Assembly (NCBI GenBank): GCA_020627785.1
Contig: JAHDGF010000019.1
Location: 1-47,612 of the forward strand
Source of the DNA: Saprospiraceae bacterium
Lineage (GTDB): Bacteria; Bacteroidota; Bacteroidia; Chitinophagales; Saprospiraceae
DNA length: 47,612 nt
Direction: 5' to 3'
Each line of letters starts with the position of its first letter. Positions within the stretch are counted from its first letter, which is position 1. The notes under the pieces are model-generated. The model searched no databases. It had not been told where the DNA came from and saw only the letters and a list, made by a program, of their open reading frames with translations. A program made the position numbers and the translations under genes. This document shows, piece after piece, positions 8,672-17,295 of this stretch.

Positions 8672-9262
8672 TCAGACCATTATTCGTTTGATTTCATTTT
8701 TTAAATATTTGCTTGTCGACTTCATATGTTTATTTGAATCCATAATTTTAATCATCATCACCGCTCCTTCCAATGAAGAAAGAATGACAGATGCAAATCC
8801 ATTTACATCAATATCTTTTTTTATTTGCCCGTGTTTAATTCCATTTTTTATAACCATGCATAAAGCGTCAAACATGAGGTTCATTACGTTTTTGACAACC
8901 AACTTCAATTCTGGATTACTATCATCAACTTCTATGGATGCATTCATCAATGGACAACCTCCTTTAAAAGGGGGATAGTGATCATAGCCTTCAAAGTATT
9001 TCAAAATAGACAAAAGTTTTTGCTCAGCCCCTTTGGCCTCAGCAATGCAGGTACCAATCTCAGAAAGGAGTCGGTTACACATAAATAAAAGTGCTTCCTT
9101 TTCAAGCTCAGACTTGTCCTTAAAGTTCTTATAAATCGCTCCCTTGGTCAATTTTGCTGCAGAACAGATTTCGCTCAAAGAAGTGGCCTTATACCCTTGG
9201 GTATTAAATAAGATACTCGACTGTTCAAGTATGGTCAATCTCGTCATTTCCGGATTTCGCAT
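8672..9262 (-). CDS. TetR/AcrR-family transcriptional repressor
   Basis: The product is 196 residues. The N-terminal DNA-binding domain reads TRLTILEQSSILFNTQGYKATSLSEICSAAKLTKGAIYKNFKDKSELEKEAL, a standard TetR helix-turn-helix with the family's 'KGAIYxxFKxKxEL' ending. The C-terminal ~130 residues are the ligand-binding helical part (GCPLMNASIEVDDSNPEL, typical of the TetR_C subfamily that regulates hydrolases and oxidoreductases). The alternative start at the Met at 9247 is also plausible. It very probably represses itself and the hydrolase through the paired operators. Confidence 0.92.
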   Translation of the reverse strand: MRNPEMTRLTILEQSSILFNTQGYKATSLSEICSAAKLTKGAIYKNFKDKSELEKEALLFMCNRLLSEIGTCIAEAKGAEQKLLSILKYFEGYDHYPPFKGGCPLMNASIEVDDSNPELKLVVKNVMNLMFDALCMVIKNGIKHGQIKKDIDVNGFASVILSSLEGAVMMIKIMDSNKHMKSTSKYLKNEIKRIMV

Positions 9263-9268
9263 TTGCGA

Positions 9269-9286
9269 AGATACCGATAGGTATCT
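9269..9286. promoter_or_regulatory. TetR-type operator O2 (autoregulatory)
   Basis: The dyad AGATACC-N4-GGTATCT starts 7 bp upstream of the annotated regulator start (22 bp if the second Met is used). It matches the arms of the site at 8638-8655 exactly; only the spacer differs (GATA against AATC). Confidence 0.75.
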
Positions 9287-9385
9287 AAAGCGGCAAATAA
9301 ATTTTATGATTTTTTTAAGTAATAACCAACCATCTCACTTTACTCAGCGATAGTTCACTATATATCAATATAAAAGAGTAAAACT

Positions 9386-10666
9386 ATGAACAACAGAATT
9401 AAGTTTTTCGCAATAATATTAGGCACCTTGGCCATTTCATTATCCTTGACCTCATGCCTTGATGACATCTGCGATGAAACAAGAACCTTTATCCAATACA
9501 ATCCCATCTATTCCGGCTATGACCAAATTAGAATTGACATTGTCGCTGAAGGACCTAGAGAACTTAAAAACCCTGGGAAGCTATATTCATACGAAAACTA
9601 TCTCCTAATTAATGAAATCTCGGAAGGTCTGCACATTGTCAATAATGAAGACCCAAGTAATCCAATCATTGAAGCTTTTATTCCCATTCCTGGAAATGTG
9701 GACATGGCTGTAAAGAACAATATTTTATTTGCAGATAATTATATGGATCTAATCAGTATTGACATTTCAGACCCGCTCAATCCGAGTTTAATCAATAGAC
9801 AGATGGATCTCTATTCCAACTACTGGTTTCAAGAAGGAAGAGGTTTTCACATAGGTTATAGAGAAACAGAAATTACAATGGAGGTTGAATGTAGTGACCC
9901 CAACTGGAATAACAATAGATGGTTCCAAGATGATATATTATGGGCCGCTGAAACGGCTGGTGGATTTGACACAAGTGGAGGTGGATCTGCTCCATCTGTT
10001 ACTGGAACAGGTGGCTCACTCGCAAGATTTACTTTGGCTAAAGATCACTTATATTTAGTTGATCAGAACAACTTGTACACGCTAGAAATAGATGATATGG
10101 GTGCTGCTAATTTAATAACAGACTTCAACATTGGATGGGGAATTGAAACCATATTCCCATACGGTGACAACTTATTTATCGGCTCAAACACCGGAATGTT
10201 TATTTACTCCCTTACCGATCCTAGCTACCCGACGTATGCTTCAGAATTTAGACATGCACAGGCTTGTGATCCAGTTTTTGTGGATGGCAATACTGCATAC
10301 GTAACCTTAAGAAGTGGGACTCGTTGCCAGAATTTTAATAATCAATTAGACGTATTGGACGTGACAGATATCTTTAATCCGTCTCTTATTACGACACACT
10401 CAATGGATAATCCACACGGACTTTCCAAAATTGAAAATAAATTATTGATCTGCGAAGGTGAATATGGTTTGAAAACTTTCGATGCTACTGATGACATGGA
10501 AATCAGATCTAATCTCCTCAACCATATTAAAGACATTCATGCCTACGATGTTATTGCACTTAGTTTGGATCATGTTTTGGTAATTGGGAAAGATGGACTG
10601 CATCAATATGATGCTTCAGAGAATGAGCTAAGAATTTTATCAACCCTTGCAGTAAATAGAGATTAG
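9386..10666 (+). CDS. LVIVD-repeat lipoprotein
   Basis: The 426-residue product has a lipoprotein signal peptide with lipobox LTSC (Cys near residue 24). The mature part carries repeated units of the type 'I-D-I-S-D-P-x-N-P-x-L-I' (SIDISDPLNPSLINRQ, YSLTDPSYPTYASEF, VLDVTDIFNPSLITTH, KTFDATDDMEI), the hallmark of LVIVD repeats, which build a beta-propeller. A Gly/Ser linker sits near residue 200. It is probably outer-membrane anchored. It is separated by one base from the next gene, so the two form an operon. The biochemical role of LVIVD proteins is largely unknown. Confidence 0.85.
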   Translation: MNNRIKFFAIILGTLAISLSLTSCLDDICDETRTFIQYNPIYSGYDQIRIDIVAEGPRELKNPGKLYSYENYLLINEISEGLHIVNNEDPSNPIIEAFIPIPGNVDMAVKNNILFADNYMDLISIDISDPLNPSLINRQMDLYSNYWFQEGRGFHIGYRETEITMEVECSDPNWNNNRWFQDDILWAAETAGGFDTSGGGSAPSVTGTGGSLARFTLAKDHLYLVDQNNLYTLEIDDMGAANLITDFNIGWGIETIFPYGDNLFIGSNTGMFIYSLTDPSYPTYASEFRHAQACDPVFVDGNTAYVTLRSGTRCQNFNNQLDVLDVTDIFNPSLITTHSMDNPHGLSKIENKLLICEGEYGLKTFDATDDMEIRSNLLNHIKDIHAYDVIALSLDHVLVIGKDGLHQYDASENELRILSTLAVNRD

Positions 10667-10667
10667 A

Positions 10668-11414
10668 ATGAAAAGTAATAAGTTTATAATTCTTCTTCTC
10701 ATTTTCGCTTTCGCAAATGTAGGCGAAGTTTTTGGACAAGAAGATCAGAAGCAAGATGTTGTTGTCTTTTTGAAAAACGGAAGCCAGTTTGAAGCTAAAA
10801 TTGTTGAATGGGATCCGAGCCAAGATATGATAAAGGTTGAAGCTTTCGGAAACATCATTGAATTGAGAAATTCAGACATCAAAAAAATTGTGCAATCGGA
10901 ATTGCAGTTTGGGCAATCTTATAATTTTAAAGAAGAAGGCTATTACTACCAGATAAGAGCTAATTTAATCACGGGTAATTCTGGAGATCGCTCAAGCTTG
11001 CAACCGGGCATTGGAATTTCAGCAGCAGCTGGAAAAAGATTTAATAGAAAACTTTCCCTCGGGGTAGGTGTAAGTTTCGATGAATACATTGCTCGTACCT
11101 CTGAAAATATTCTATCCGTTTTTGGAGAAGTTTCTGGCTATGTGAGTCCTGATAATTTATCCCTCTCCTATAGTCTTGCCGCAGGTTATGGCTTTGCTTT
11201 TGAAAATGAAGAAGTCGGACTTATGGATGCTACTGGCGGATTCATGGTTTACCCTGCCGTCGGATTTCGATGGGGTCAGAAACACTTGAAGTGGACGCTA
11301 GATTTCGGCTACAAGTTTCAAGAAGCCAATTGGCTGTATGAAAGCTGGGGGACCATTTCCGATCAAAGAATTTTATATCGCCGATTAACCATTCGAACCG
11401 GAGTGATGTTTTGA
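10668..11414 (+). CDS. outer-membrane beta-barrel protein
   Basis: The 248-residue product has a signal peptide ending VFGQ near residue 24. A small N-terminal domain (VVFLKNGSQFEAKIVEWDPSQDMIKVEAFGNIIELRNSDIKKIV) looks like an SH3- or Sm-like beta domain common at the start of Bacteroidota barrel proteins. From residue ~85 on, alternating strands (YYYQIRANLITG, LSLGVGVSFDEY, LSLSYSLAAGYGFAF, LTIRTGVMF) end in a terminal Phe, as in outer-membrane barrels. It is co-transcribed with the LVIVD lipoprotein. No function can be assigned. Confidence 0.8.
   Translation: MKSNKFIILLLIFAFANVGEVFGQEDQKQDVVVFLKNGSQFEAKIVEWDPSQDMIKVEAFGNIIELRNSDIKKIVQSELQFGQSYNFKEEGYYYQIRANLITGNSGDRSSLQPGIGISAAAGKRFNRKLSLGVGVSFDEYIARTSENILSVFGEVSGYVSPDNLSLSYSLAAGYGFAFENEEVGLMDATGGFMVYPAVGFRWGQKHLKWTLDFGYKFQEANWLYESWGTISDQRILYRRLTIRTGVMF
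10707..10718 (+). repeat. GCTTTCGCAAAT 12-mer, copy 2 (in CDS)
   Basis: This copy lies in the signal-peptide region of the barrel gene and is read in frame as Ala-Phe-Ala-Asn. Confidence 0.6.
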
Positions 11415-11447
11415 TCTAATAGTCACTTTATAAAAATAAATCTTTAC

Positions 11448-11481
11448 ACTGCTGGTGCGACTTAAAAATTGCACCAGCAGT
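11448..11481 (+). terminator. rho-independent terminator
   Basis: ACTGCTGGTGC (11448-11458) pairs perfectly with GCACCAGCAGT (11471-11481) around a 12-base loop, followed by a modest T-rich stretch. It lies 34 bp after the barrel gene's stop and should end the two-gene operon. Confidence 0.8.
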
Positions 11482-11536
11482 TCTGTTGTATAGGGTCCTA
11501 GTTAGTGCACTTCACACTCGTTCTAGGTAATTATAC

Positions 11537-11548
11537 ATTTGCGAAAGC
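11537..11548 (-). repeat. GCTTTCGCAAAT 12-mer, copy 3 (intergenic)
   Basis: An exact reverse-strand copy (ATTTGCGAAAGC on the + strand) lies in the 230-bp gap between the terminator and the dihydroorotase-like gene. Confidence 0.6.
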
Positions 11549-11646
11549 GTACAGCAAAAAGACATGAACCCAAACAACTCTTGGTAATCTCCTCTTCCCT
11601 TCATACTTTTACAGCCAGATGTAACTAAACCATACATCTTCCGCTT

Positions 11647-12903
11647 ATGAGCTTTTTAATAAAGGACTGCACCATCATCGACCCACGGTCAAGTTACCAC
11701 AAAAAAAAGGTAGACCTCCTCATTGAAAAAGGTCAAATCACCCAAGTGGCCAAAAACATTTCTCCCAAAAAAGCCAAGGTAATCGAAGGCAAAAAACTAA
11801 TGGTTTCACCAGGCTGGATGGACATCGGAGTTCAGACTGGCGAACCAGGGCTCGAGCAAAGAGATCGATTGAGCAATACCTTGAATGCTGCCGCGGCAGG
11901 AGGATACACTAGGATTGCACTCTTCTCTAATGATGTACAACCATTTGACCATTCCTCAGGCATTTCCTTTATTCATGAAAAAACAAGGGAGCACGCCGTT
12001 CACTGTCATGTCATCGGAGCACTGAGTCAAAAACTTCAAGGCACTGAAATCAGTGAAATGATGGACATGCATGAATCAGGTGCCATTGGCTTTAGTGATG
12101 GTCTGCATCCGATTAAAAGTACCGGATTGCTAGAACGTGCGCTTCAGTATTCACAATCTATCAATGTACCCATCATCCACCAACCAGAAGATCCAAGCCT
12201 TGCTAAAAGTGCTCAAATCCACGAGGGCGAAGTAAGTACTTCCCTTGGAATGAAAGGAATTCCTGACATTGCAGAATCCATCATGATCGACCGCGATCTC
12301 GAACTATTAAAATACACCGGTGGAAAATTGTTAACGCACCTTGTGAGTACAGAAAAAGGTCTAGAACACATCAAGAAAGACAAGAAAAACTTAACGGACC
12401 AGTTGTTTGTTTCTGTATCCTATCAAAACCTGCTAGAAACCGAAGAACATCTACTAGGTTTTGATGCCAATAGAAAAGTATCACCCCCACTCAGGTCAAA
12501 GTCTGACTGCAAGGCGCTAAATAAAGCGGTTGAGAATGATCTCATTGATGTCATCTGCTCCAATCATGTTCCCATTGAACGCGAGGGAAAATTAAAAGAA
12601 TTTGTTTACGCTGAAGGTGGTGCTTTAGGACTTCAAACCTGTGGGTTGAGTATGCTGGAATTATTTGATGCAGAGGTGATTGCCAACAAAATGTCCATTA
12701 ATCCCCGGAAGATCTTCAAGTTAGACCCAGCCTTGATTGAAAAAGGTCAAATTGCCGAATTAACAATCTGGAGTGGAAAAGAAGATTACGTCTTTACCGA
12801 ACAAGAAAACCAGTCTAAAAGCCGAAATTCACCCTTTTTTGGTAAAAATTACCAAAATAAGATCATCGGCGTATTCAGTAAAGGCACCTTCGTAGCTCAA
12901 TAG
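11647..12903 (+). CDS. dihydroorotase-like protein lacking metal ligands
   Basis: The 418-residue product is homologous over its full length to type I dihydroorotases (N-terminal FLIKDCTIIDPRS; GGYTRIALFSNDVQP; IHQPED; KVSPPLRS; EGGALGLQT). The zinc signature D-x-H-x-H-x-R-E-P-G is replaced by DIGVQTGEPGLE, so both His ligands are gone, and the late T-D-H-A-P loop reads SNHVP. It should therefore be catalytically dead. Non-catalytic dihydroorotase homologues that act as structural partners of aspartate transcarbamoylase are known, and many Bacteroidota carry a copy of this form. A pyrimidine-assembly role is thus possible, but PyrB is not in the window. It is followed by DUF4199 after 70 bp. 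Confidence 0.85.
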   Translation: MSFLIKDCTIIDPRSSYHKKKVDLLIEKGQITQVAKNISPKKAKVIEGKKLMVSPGWMDIGVQTGEPGLEQRDRLSNTLNAAAAGGYTRIALFSNDVQPFDHSSGISFIHEKTREHAVHCHVIGALSQKLQGTEISEMMDMHESGAIGFSDGLHPIKSTGLLERALQYSQSINVPIIHQPEDPSLAKSAQIHEGEVSTSLGMKGIPDIAESIMIDRDLELLKYTGGKLLTHLVSTEKGLEHIKKDKKNLTDQLFVSVSYQNLLETEEHLLGFDANRKVSPPLRSKSDCKALNKAVENDLIDVICSNHVPIEREGKLKEFVYAEGGALGLQTCGLSMLELFDAEVIANKMSINPRKIFKLDPALIEKGQIAELTIWSGKEDYVFTEQENQSKSRNSPFFGKNYQNKIIGVFSKGTFVAQ

Positions 12904-12973
12904 TTTGAATCCATCGAAGAATAAGAGGTACAATTTTTTGAATATCTTATCTTTGGGCACATAACTTATAATC

Positions 12974-13507
12974 ATGGTAAACAATCCTATAAATAACGGT
13001 CTAATAATGGGGGGAATCCTAATGGTTACCTCTTTTTTAATGGCTTTTATAAGCCCCGAAAAGTATGTACTCTATAGTAGTTTTCTTCTTTTTATAATTG
13101 TTGTGATTTTCATGATCAAGATCGGTCGTGACCAACGAAAACTAAACGAAGGAATTCTTTCATTTGGAGAAGCATTTAAAGCTATTTTTCTAGGTTCAGC
13201 GGTTGCCTTTGCGATGTGCACTGGTTTCGAGTATGTATTAAACAACATCATATTCCCTGATCTTAATACCATACGTCATGAACAGATGATGGGAATTTTT
13301 GATTGGATGGGAGAAGTTGTTGAAGAAGCATCAGGAGAAGATATTACCAGTGACATGGAAGAAGCGAAGGATAGCATTACTCCAGAAATGACAAGCATAT
13401 CATTGTCAACTTCACTCTACAATTTCTTCGTAAGATTAATTTTCCCTGGCGCTATAGTTGGTTTGATTGCAGCCTTGATTACCAAAAAAGATCCTTCAGG
13501 GGTTTAA
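12974..13507 (+). CDS. DUF4199-family membrane protein
   Basis: The 177-residue product has four predicted membrane helices (about residues 8-27, 32-50, 68-90 and 150-170) and an acidic loop between helices three and four (GEVVEEASGEDITSDMEEAKD). N-terminal 'NPINNGLIMGGILMV' and 'LSFGEAFKAIFLGSAVAF' are typical of DUF4199, a Bacteroidota family often found just before a GT2 glycosyltransferase, as here. The stop lies 10 bp before the glycosyltransferase start, so translation is probably coupled. The function is unknown. Confidence 0.85.
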   Translation: MVNNPINNGLIMGGILMVTSFLMAFISPEKYVLYSSFLLFIIVVIFMIKIGRDQRKLNEGILSFGEAFKAIFLGSAVAFAMCTGFEYVLNNIIFPDLNTIRHEQMMGIFDWMGEVVEEASGEDITSDMEEAKDSITPEMTSISLSTSLYNFFVRLIFPGAIVGLIAALITKKDPSGV

Positions 13508-13517
13508 GAATTCTCCT

Positions 13518-14456
13518 CTGAAAGATATTTCCGTCATAGTACCTCTATTCAATGAGGATGAATCACTTCCTGAACTCGCGTCATGGATTGACACTGTAAT
13601 GGTCAGAGAGGGCTTCAGCTATGAAGTGATTTTTATAGATGATGGAAGTACAGATAATTCATGGTCAGTAATCCAAGATTTACGTTCCAAGAATGAAAAT
13701 ATTCATGGGATAAAATTCCGTAGAAATTATGGAAAGTCCCCTGCTCTTAATGAGGGATTTGCCAAAGCCATCGGAGAGGTTGTGATAACCATGGATGCCG
13801 ATCTTCAAGACAGTCCAGAAGAAATCCCTGGTCTATATAAAATGATTACCGAAGAGAATTATGATTTGGTATCAGGATGGAAGAAAAAACGGTATGACAA
13901 TGTGTTTACTAAAAACCTTCCGAGTAAATTTTATAACTGGACGGCGAGAGCGACTTCTGGAATAAAGTTGAACGACTTTAATTGCGGCTTAAAGGCTTAT
14001 AAAAAAGCGGTTGTTAAGAATATAGAAGTTTATGGTGACATGCATCGCTGTCTTCCCATCATGGCTAAGGCAGCTGGCTTTGCCAATATCGGAGAAAAGG
14101 TTGTCACACACCAAGCACGTAAGTATGGTAAATCAAAATTTGGGCTAAACCGATTCATCAATGGTTTCTTAGACCTGATGACCATTTCCTTCATGTCTAA
14201 ATTTGGTAAAAAGCCCATGCACTTTTTCGGCGCAATGGGAGTGACTTTTACTTTGATTGGAATGCTGATTCTTCTGTGGCTAAGTTTTGAAAAACTGGTA
14301 TTGGGAGTACCTGGAATTAGTGGGCGCCCCATGTTCTTCCTAGGAATGTTACTGGTCATCGTCGGTGTGCAATTATTCATCGCCGGTTTCTTAGCAGAAT
14401 TGATTTCGAGGAATGCTTCTCAGCGGAATGATTATAAAATTGAAGATCGTTTTTAG
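13518..14456 (+). CDS. GT2 glycosyltransferase, polyprenyl-phosphate sugar synthase type (CTG start)
   Basis: The first Met in frame is at 13599, but the frame stays open upstream and encodes KDISVIVPLFNEDESLPEL, the essential first strand of the GT-A fold. No ATG, GTG or TTG lies between the upstream stop (13476) and 13599, so CTG at 13518 is the likeliest start, giving 312 residues. GT2 marks include DDGSTDNSW, MDADLQDSPEEIP (D-x-D metal site), FNCGLKAYKK and the QARKYGKSKFG loop. Two C-terminal membrane helices follow (~residues 232-255 and 268-292). It resembles dolichyl-phosphate mannosyltransferase- or ArnC-like enzymes that load a sugar on a lipid carrier. Confidence 0.85.
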   Translation: MKDISVIVPLFNEDESLPELASWIDTVMVREGFSYEVIFIDDGSTDNSWSVIQDLRSKNENIHGIKFRRNYGKSPALNEGFAKAIGEVVITMDADLQDSPEEIPGLYKMITEENYDLVSGWKKKRYDNVFTKNLPSKFYNWTARATSGIKLNDFNCGLKAYKKAVVKNIEVYGDMHRCLPIMAKAAGFANIGEKVVTHQARKYGKSKFGLNRFINGFLDLMTISFMSKFGKKPMHFFGAMGVTFTLIGMLILLWLSFEKLVLGVPGISGRPMFFLGMLLVIVGVQLFIAGFLAELISRNASQRNDYKIEDRF

Positions 14457-15569
14457 GTGCGATCGGTGATCATTATCGGACCCGCCCATCCTTATCGCGG
14501 TGGGATTGCCTCCTTCACTGAACGATTAGCTCAAGAATTTACAGAACAAGATTGGCAGGTAGAAATTATAAATTTCACGCTACAATACCCTTCCTTTCTA
14601 TTTCCCGGAAAAGATCAATATCATGATGGAGCTAAGCCTGACAATCTAAAAATCACTAGAAAGATAAATACCATCAATCCGTTCACTTGGGGTCCTACCA
14701 AACGATACATAAATAAACAGAATCCAGATTTGGTGGTCGCACAGTTTTGGATGGCTTATGTGAGTTTTAGCATCGGCACCATACTTAGCGGCTTGAAGGC
14801 AAAGACCTTGAGCATCGTGCACAACGTTTATCCACATGAGCGCAAACCAGGAGACGGTGCGATGATTAATTCTTACATGAAGCGGTCAGATAAATTTCTA
14901 GCATTGAGTAAAAAAGTAGAAAAGGATTTATTAAACTTCACAGATGCGAGTAATATTCAACGCAGTCCGCATCCAGTATACGACATCTACAGCGAATCCG
15001 TTCCAAGAGAAGAAGCCTTGATTGAATTGGGGCTAGATCCTACTAAAAAATATATATTGTTTTTCGGGTTGATAAGATCATATAAAGGACTTGATTTATT
15101 GTTGGACGCTTTCGCAAATGTGGCTTCTACTCTAAACGAGGTTGAACTTATCATTGCAGGTGAGTTCTACGAAGATCGCCAGAAGTATCTAGAGCAAATA
15201 GATAATCTTAAGATAAAAGAGAAGGTACATCTCTTCGATCACTTCATACCAAATGATCAAGTGCATTTATATTTTTCTGGCTGCGATCTGGTGGCTCAGA
15301 CCTATCATCGAGCCACGCAGTCTGGAATTATGCAGATAGCCATAGAATTTGAAAAGCCGATTTTAGTTACGAATGTCGGTGGCTTAGGAGAAATGATTGA
15401 AGACGGTAAACATGGTTATGTCTGTGAAAAAGGTGTCCAAGAAATCGGAGATTGCATTGTCAAACATTTCACTACTTCTAATGGAGAATTCGCAACAGAA
15501 CTTCAAGCGTTGAAAAAAGAATATAGCTGGAATACATTCTATCAAAACATCGTAAATTTGACGACATGA
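14457..15569 (+). CDS. GT4-type glycosyltransferase (GTG start)
   Basis: The 370-residue GT-B enzyme begins at a GTG that directly abuts the previous TAG stop. The N-terminal SVIIIGPAHPYRGGIASFTERLAQEF is the acceptor-domain glycine-rich loop. The C-terminal donor domain has KKYILFFGLIRSYKGLDLLLDAF, LIIAGEFYEDR, and the E-x7-E type stretch ending in EFEKPILVTNVGGLGEMIEDGKHGYV. It probably works with the lipid-carrier GT2 enzyme and the isomerase downstream in cell-surface glycan assembly. It overlaps the next gene by 4 bp (ATGA). Confidence 0.88.
   Translation: MRSVIIIGPAHPYRGGIASFTERLAQEFTEQDWQVEIINFTLQYPSFLFPGKDQYHDGAKPDNLKITRKINTINPFTWGPTKRYINKQNPDLVVAQFWMAYVSFSIGTILSGLKAKTLSIVHNVYPHERKPGDGAMINSYMKRSDKFLALSKKVEKDLLNFTDASNIQRSPHPVYDIYSESVPREEALIELGLDPTKKYILFFGLIRSYKGLDLLLDAFANVASTLNEVELIIAGEFYEDRQKYLEQIDNLKIKEKVHLFDHFIPNDQVHLYFSGCDLVAQTYHRATQSGIMQIAIEFEKPILVTNVGGLGEMIEDGKHGYVCEKGVQEIGDCIVKHFTTSNGEFATELQALKKEYSWNTFYQNIVNLTT
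15108..15119 (+). repeat. GCTTTCGCAAAT 12-mer, copy 4 (in CDS)
   Basis: This copy lies inside the GT4 gene and is read in frame as Ala-Phe-Ala-Asn (context DAFANVA). Confidence 0.6.
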
Positions 15570-16144
15570 GATTTATCAAGAGTATAATTGCAGAAAGTAT
15601 TGCAGCAAAGCAGTCGCTTTTAGACAGCGAAGAGATCATCAATGACTTTTGTAAGCTCAATCAACGCATTGTTATCTCCTTGAAGGAAGGCAACAAATTA
15701 TTGCTCTGCGGCAACGGTGGTTCAGCAGCGGATGCAGCGCATATTGCTGGTGAATTAAGTGGTAGATTTAAGTTGGATCGAAAAGCCTTATTTGCGGAAG
15801 CTTTACATGTCAATGGCCCAGCCATCACCGCCATTGCCAACGATTATGGATTTGATCAAATCTATGCGAGGATGGTAGAATCAAAAGGGAAATCAGGAGA
15901 TGTTCTAATGGCCTACTCTACCTCAGGCAATTCAGCCAATGTAGTGAACGCGCTTATCAAAGCCAAAGAAATGGGATTACATACCATCGGATTTACTGGA
16001 AGTGAACCAGGAAAAATAGATCAATACTGTGACCATCTCATCAAGGTCCCGAGCACCAATGTTCCTAGAATTCAAGAAATGCATTTGCTGCTAGGTCACG
16101 CCACCTGCGAATATGTGGAGCTGAAAATTTTTGACCCTAAGTAG
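15566..16144 (+). CDS. gmhA: SIS-domain phosphosugar isomerase, GmhA-like
   Basis: The 192-residue product matches the length of sedoheptulose-7-phosphate isomerase. Key features are LLLCGNGGSAADAAHIAGELSGRF (SIS substrate loop with the GmhA-typical AADAAH-x-AGEL), AITAIANDYGFD, MAYSTSGNSANVVNA (Ser loop), TGSEPGKIDQYCDHLIKVPS, and IQEMHLLLGHATCEYVE, which holds the catalytic Glu/His pair of the family. It would make D-glycero-D-manno-heptose-7-phosphate for LPS core or glycoprotein glycans. It overlaps the glycosyltransferase gene by 4 bp, placing it in the same operon. Confidence 0.88.
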   Translation: MRFIKSIIAESIAAKQSLLDSEEIINDFCKLNQRIVISLKEGNKLLLCGNGGSAADAAHIAGELSGRFKLDRKALFAEALHVNGPAITAIANDYGFDQIYARMVESKGKSGDVLMAYSTSGNSANVVNALIKAKEMGLHTIGFTGSEPGKIDQYCDHLIKVPSTNVPRIQEMHLLLGHATCEYVELKIFDPK

Positions 16145-16145
16145 A

Positions 16146-17132
16146 TTAATCCATACTCGATTCTTCAAATCCTTTTAATCGGTATTGCCTAATCAAGATG
16201 TGGGTCATATCTGGTGTATTGGCCCTACTGTGATCAATAAAGTACAGGAGTATCGATTCACTTTTTGTACGTATGTGCCTTTGGACATCACCATTGTTGG
16301 CATGAATGGTATAAAAGTCTAGTTTATCATTGACAAACAATTCTCCCATCTCTTTCCAACTCATACCATTTTTCCAAATAGTATATCCGTGGATGGTTTG
16401 TAGTTCGACCATTTCTTCATTGTAAGATCGAGTCTTGTATACTGCTAGTTCCTCTTCCCATCCTCCACTATTTCCGATCACTTCTCTAGAGATTGAATCG
16501 CCAGGCATGATTGGATCTGGCTGTTGAAAATCAATGTCCTCATATACATTGGCTCGATGGCTTAAAACATCTACTGGGATATCTTGACCTTCATACCTAT
16601 GGATATTCAAGAGATGGTATCTGAATTTTTTAGCAAGATAATCTGGTTTTTCCAGATATTGATTTATGTTTTTTAATTTATTCGGACATAATTCTTCGCC
16701 ATCTGTGTTTTCAATCATTTGATTGAAATAAGAATATACCCCATCGTAATCCGTTAATTCAAAATCAGAACTTCCATTTAGTTTATAGCTGATGCAGAAA
16801 GAGCCCACTTGATCTAGCTCTGTCCCTGAAGATCCGCAGACACAATCGACATAGTAAATTGGATTGATGTTGTAACAGGCTTGCCATTCATCTTGATCAT
16901 ACTTTTCAACAGTCACTTCAAATTTCTTCATGGTACCTAATGGGTCGCCCAATTTGGCCATGTGGAAGAAAACAGAATCAGTTATTACGTAGGTACGTGG
17001 ACCTTCCAAGCTTGGCAAATCAAAACTCTGATCTGAATTATCAATGGCTGTGTCAGTGATCTCTTGAACTACTTTTGGTGTACAGGAGAGAATTACGACA
17101 GAGAGAAAAATCCCCCAGAAATATTTTAGCAT
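16146..17132 (-). CDS. lipoprotein of unknown function
   Basis: The 328-residue product has a lipoprotein signal (MLKYFWGIFLSVVILSC, lipobox ILSC, Cys 17). The mature part contains two Cys close together (YYVDCVCGSSG) and a C-terminal segment (GYTIWKNGMSWKEMGELFVNDKLDFYTIHANNGDVQRHIRTKSESILLYFIDHSR) that looks like a compact folded domain. I do not recognise the family. It is convergent with the gmhA-like gene, one base apart. Confidence 0.7.
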   Translation of the reverse strand: MLKYFWGIFLSVVILSCTPKVVQEITDTAIDNSDQSFDLPSLEGPRTYVITDSVFFHMAKLGDPLGTMKKFEVTVEKYDQDEWQACYNINPIYYVDCVCGSSGTELDQVGSFCISYKLNGSSDFELTDYDGVYSYFNQMIENTDGEELCPNKLKNINQYLEKPDYLAKKFRYHLLNIHRYEGQDIPVDVLSHRANVYEDIDFQQPDPIMPGDSISREVIGNSGGWEEELAVYKTRSYNEEMVELQTIHGYTIWKNGMSWKEMGELFVNDKLDFYTIHANNGDVQRHIRTKSESILLYFIDHSRANTPDMTHILIRQYRLKGFEESSMD

Positions 17133-17295
17133 CTAATATAGCTTATGGTTGAAGGGGCAATCAAAGATAATTAGGATGTTAGGAATTAGAAAGAATAGCA
17201 GAGAGATTAATTAGGTATTCAACATACTTAACAAATAAAACAACGCTCACTTATGTAAAATGAAAGTTTCCTGCGTCATTATCAAAAAGCAAACA

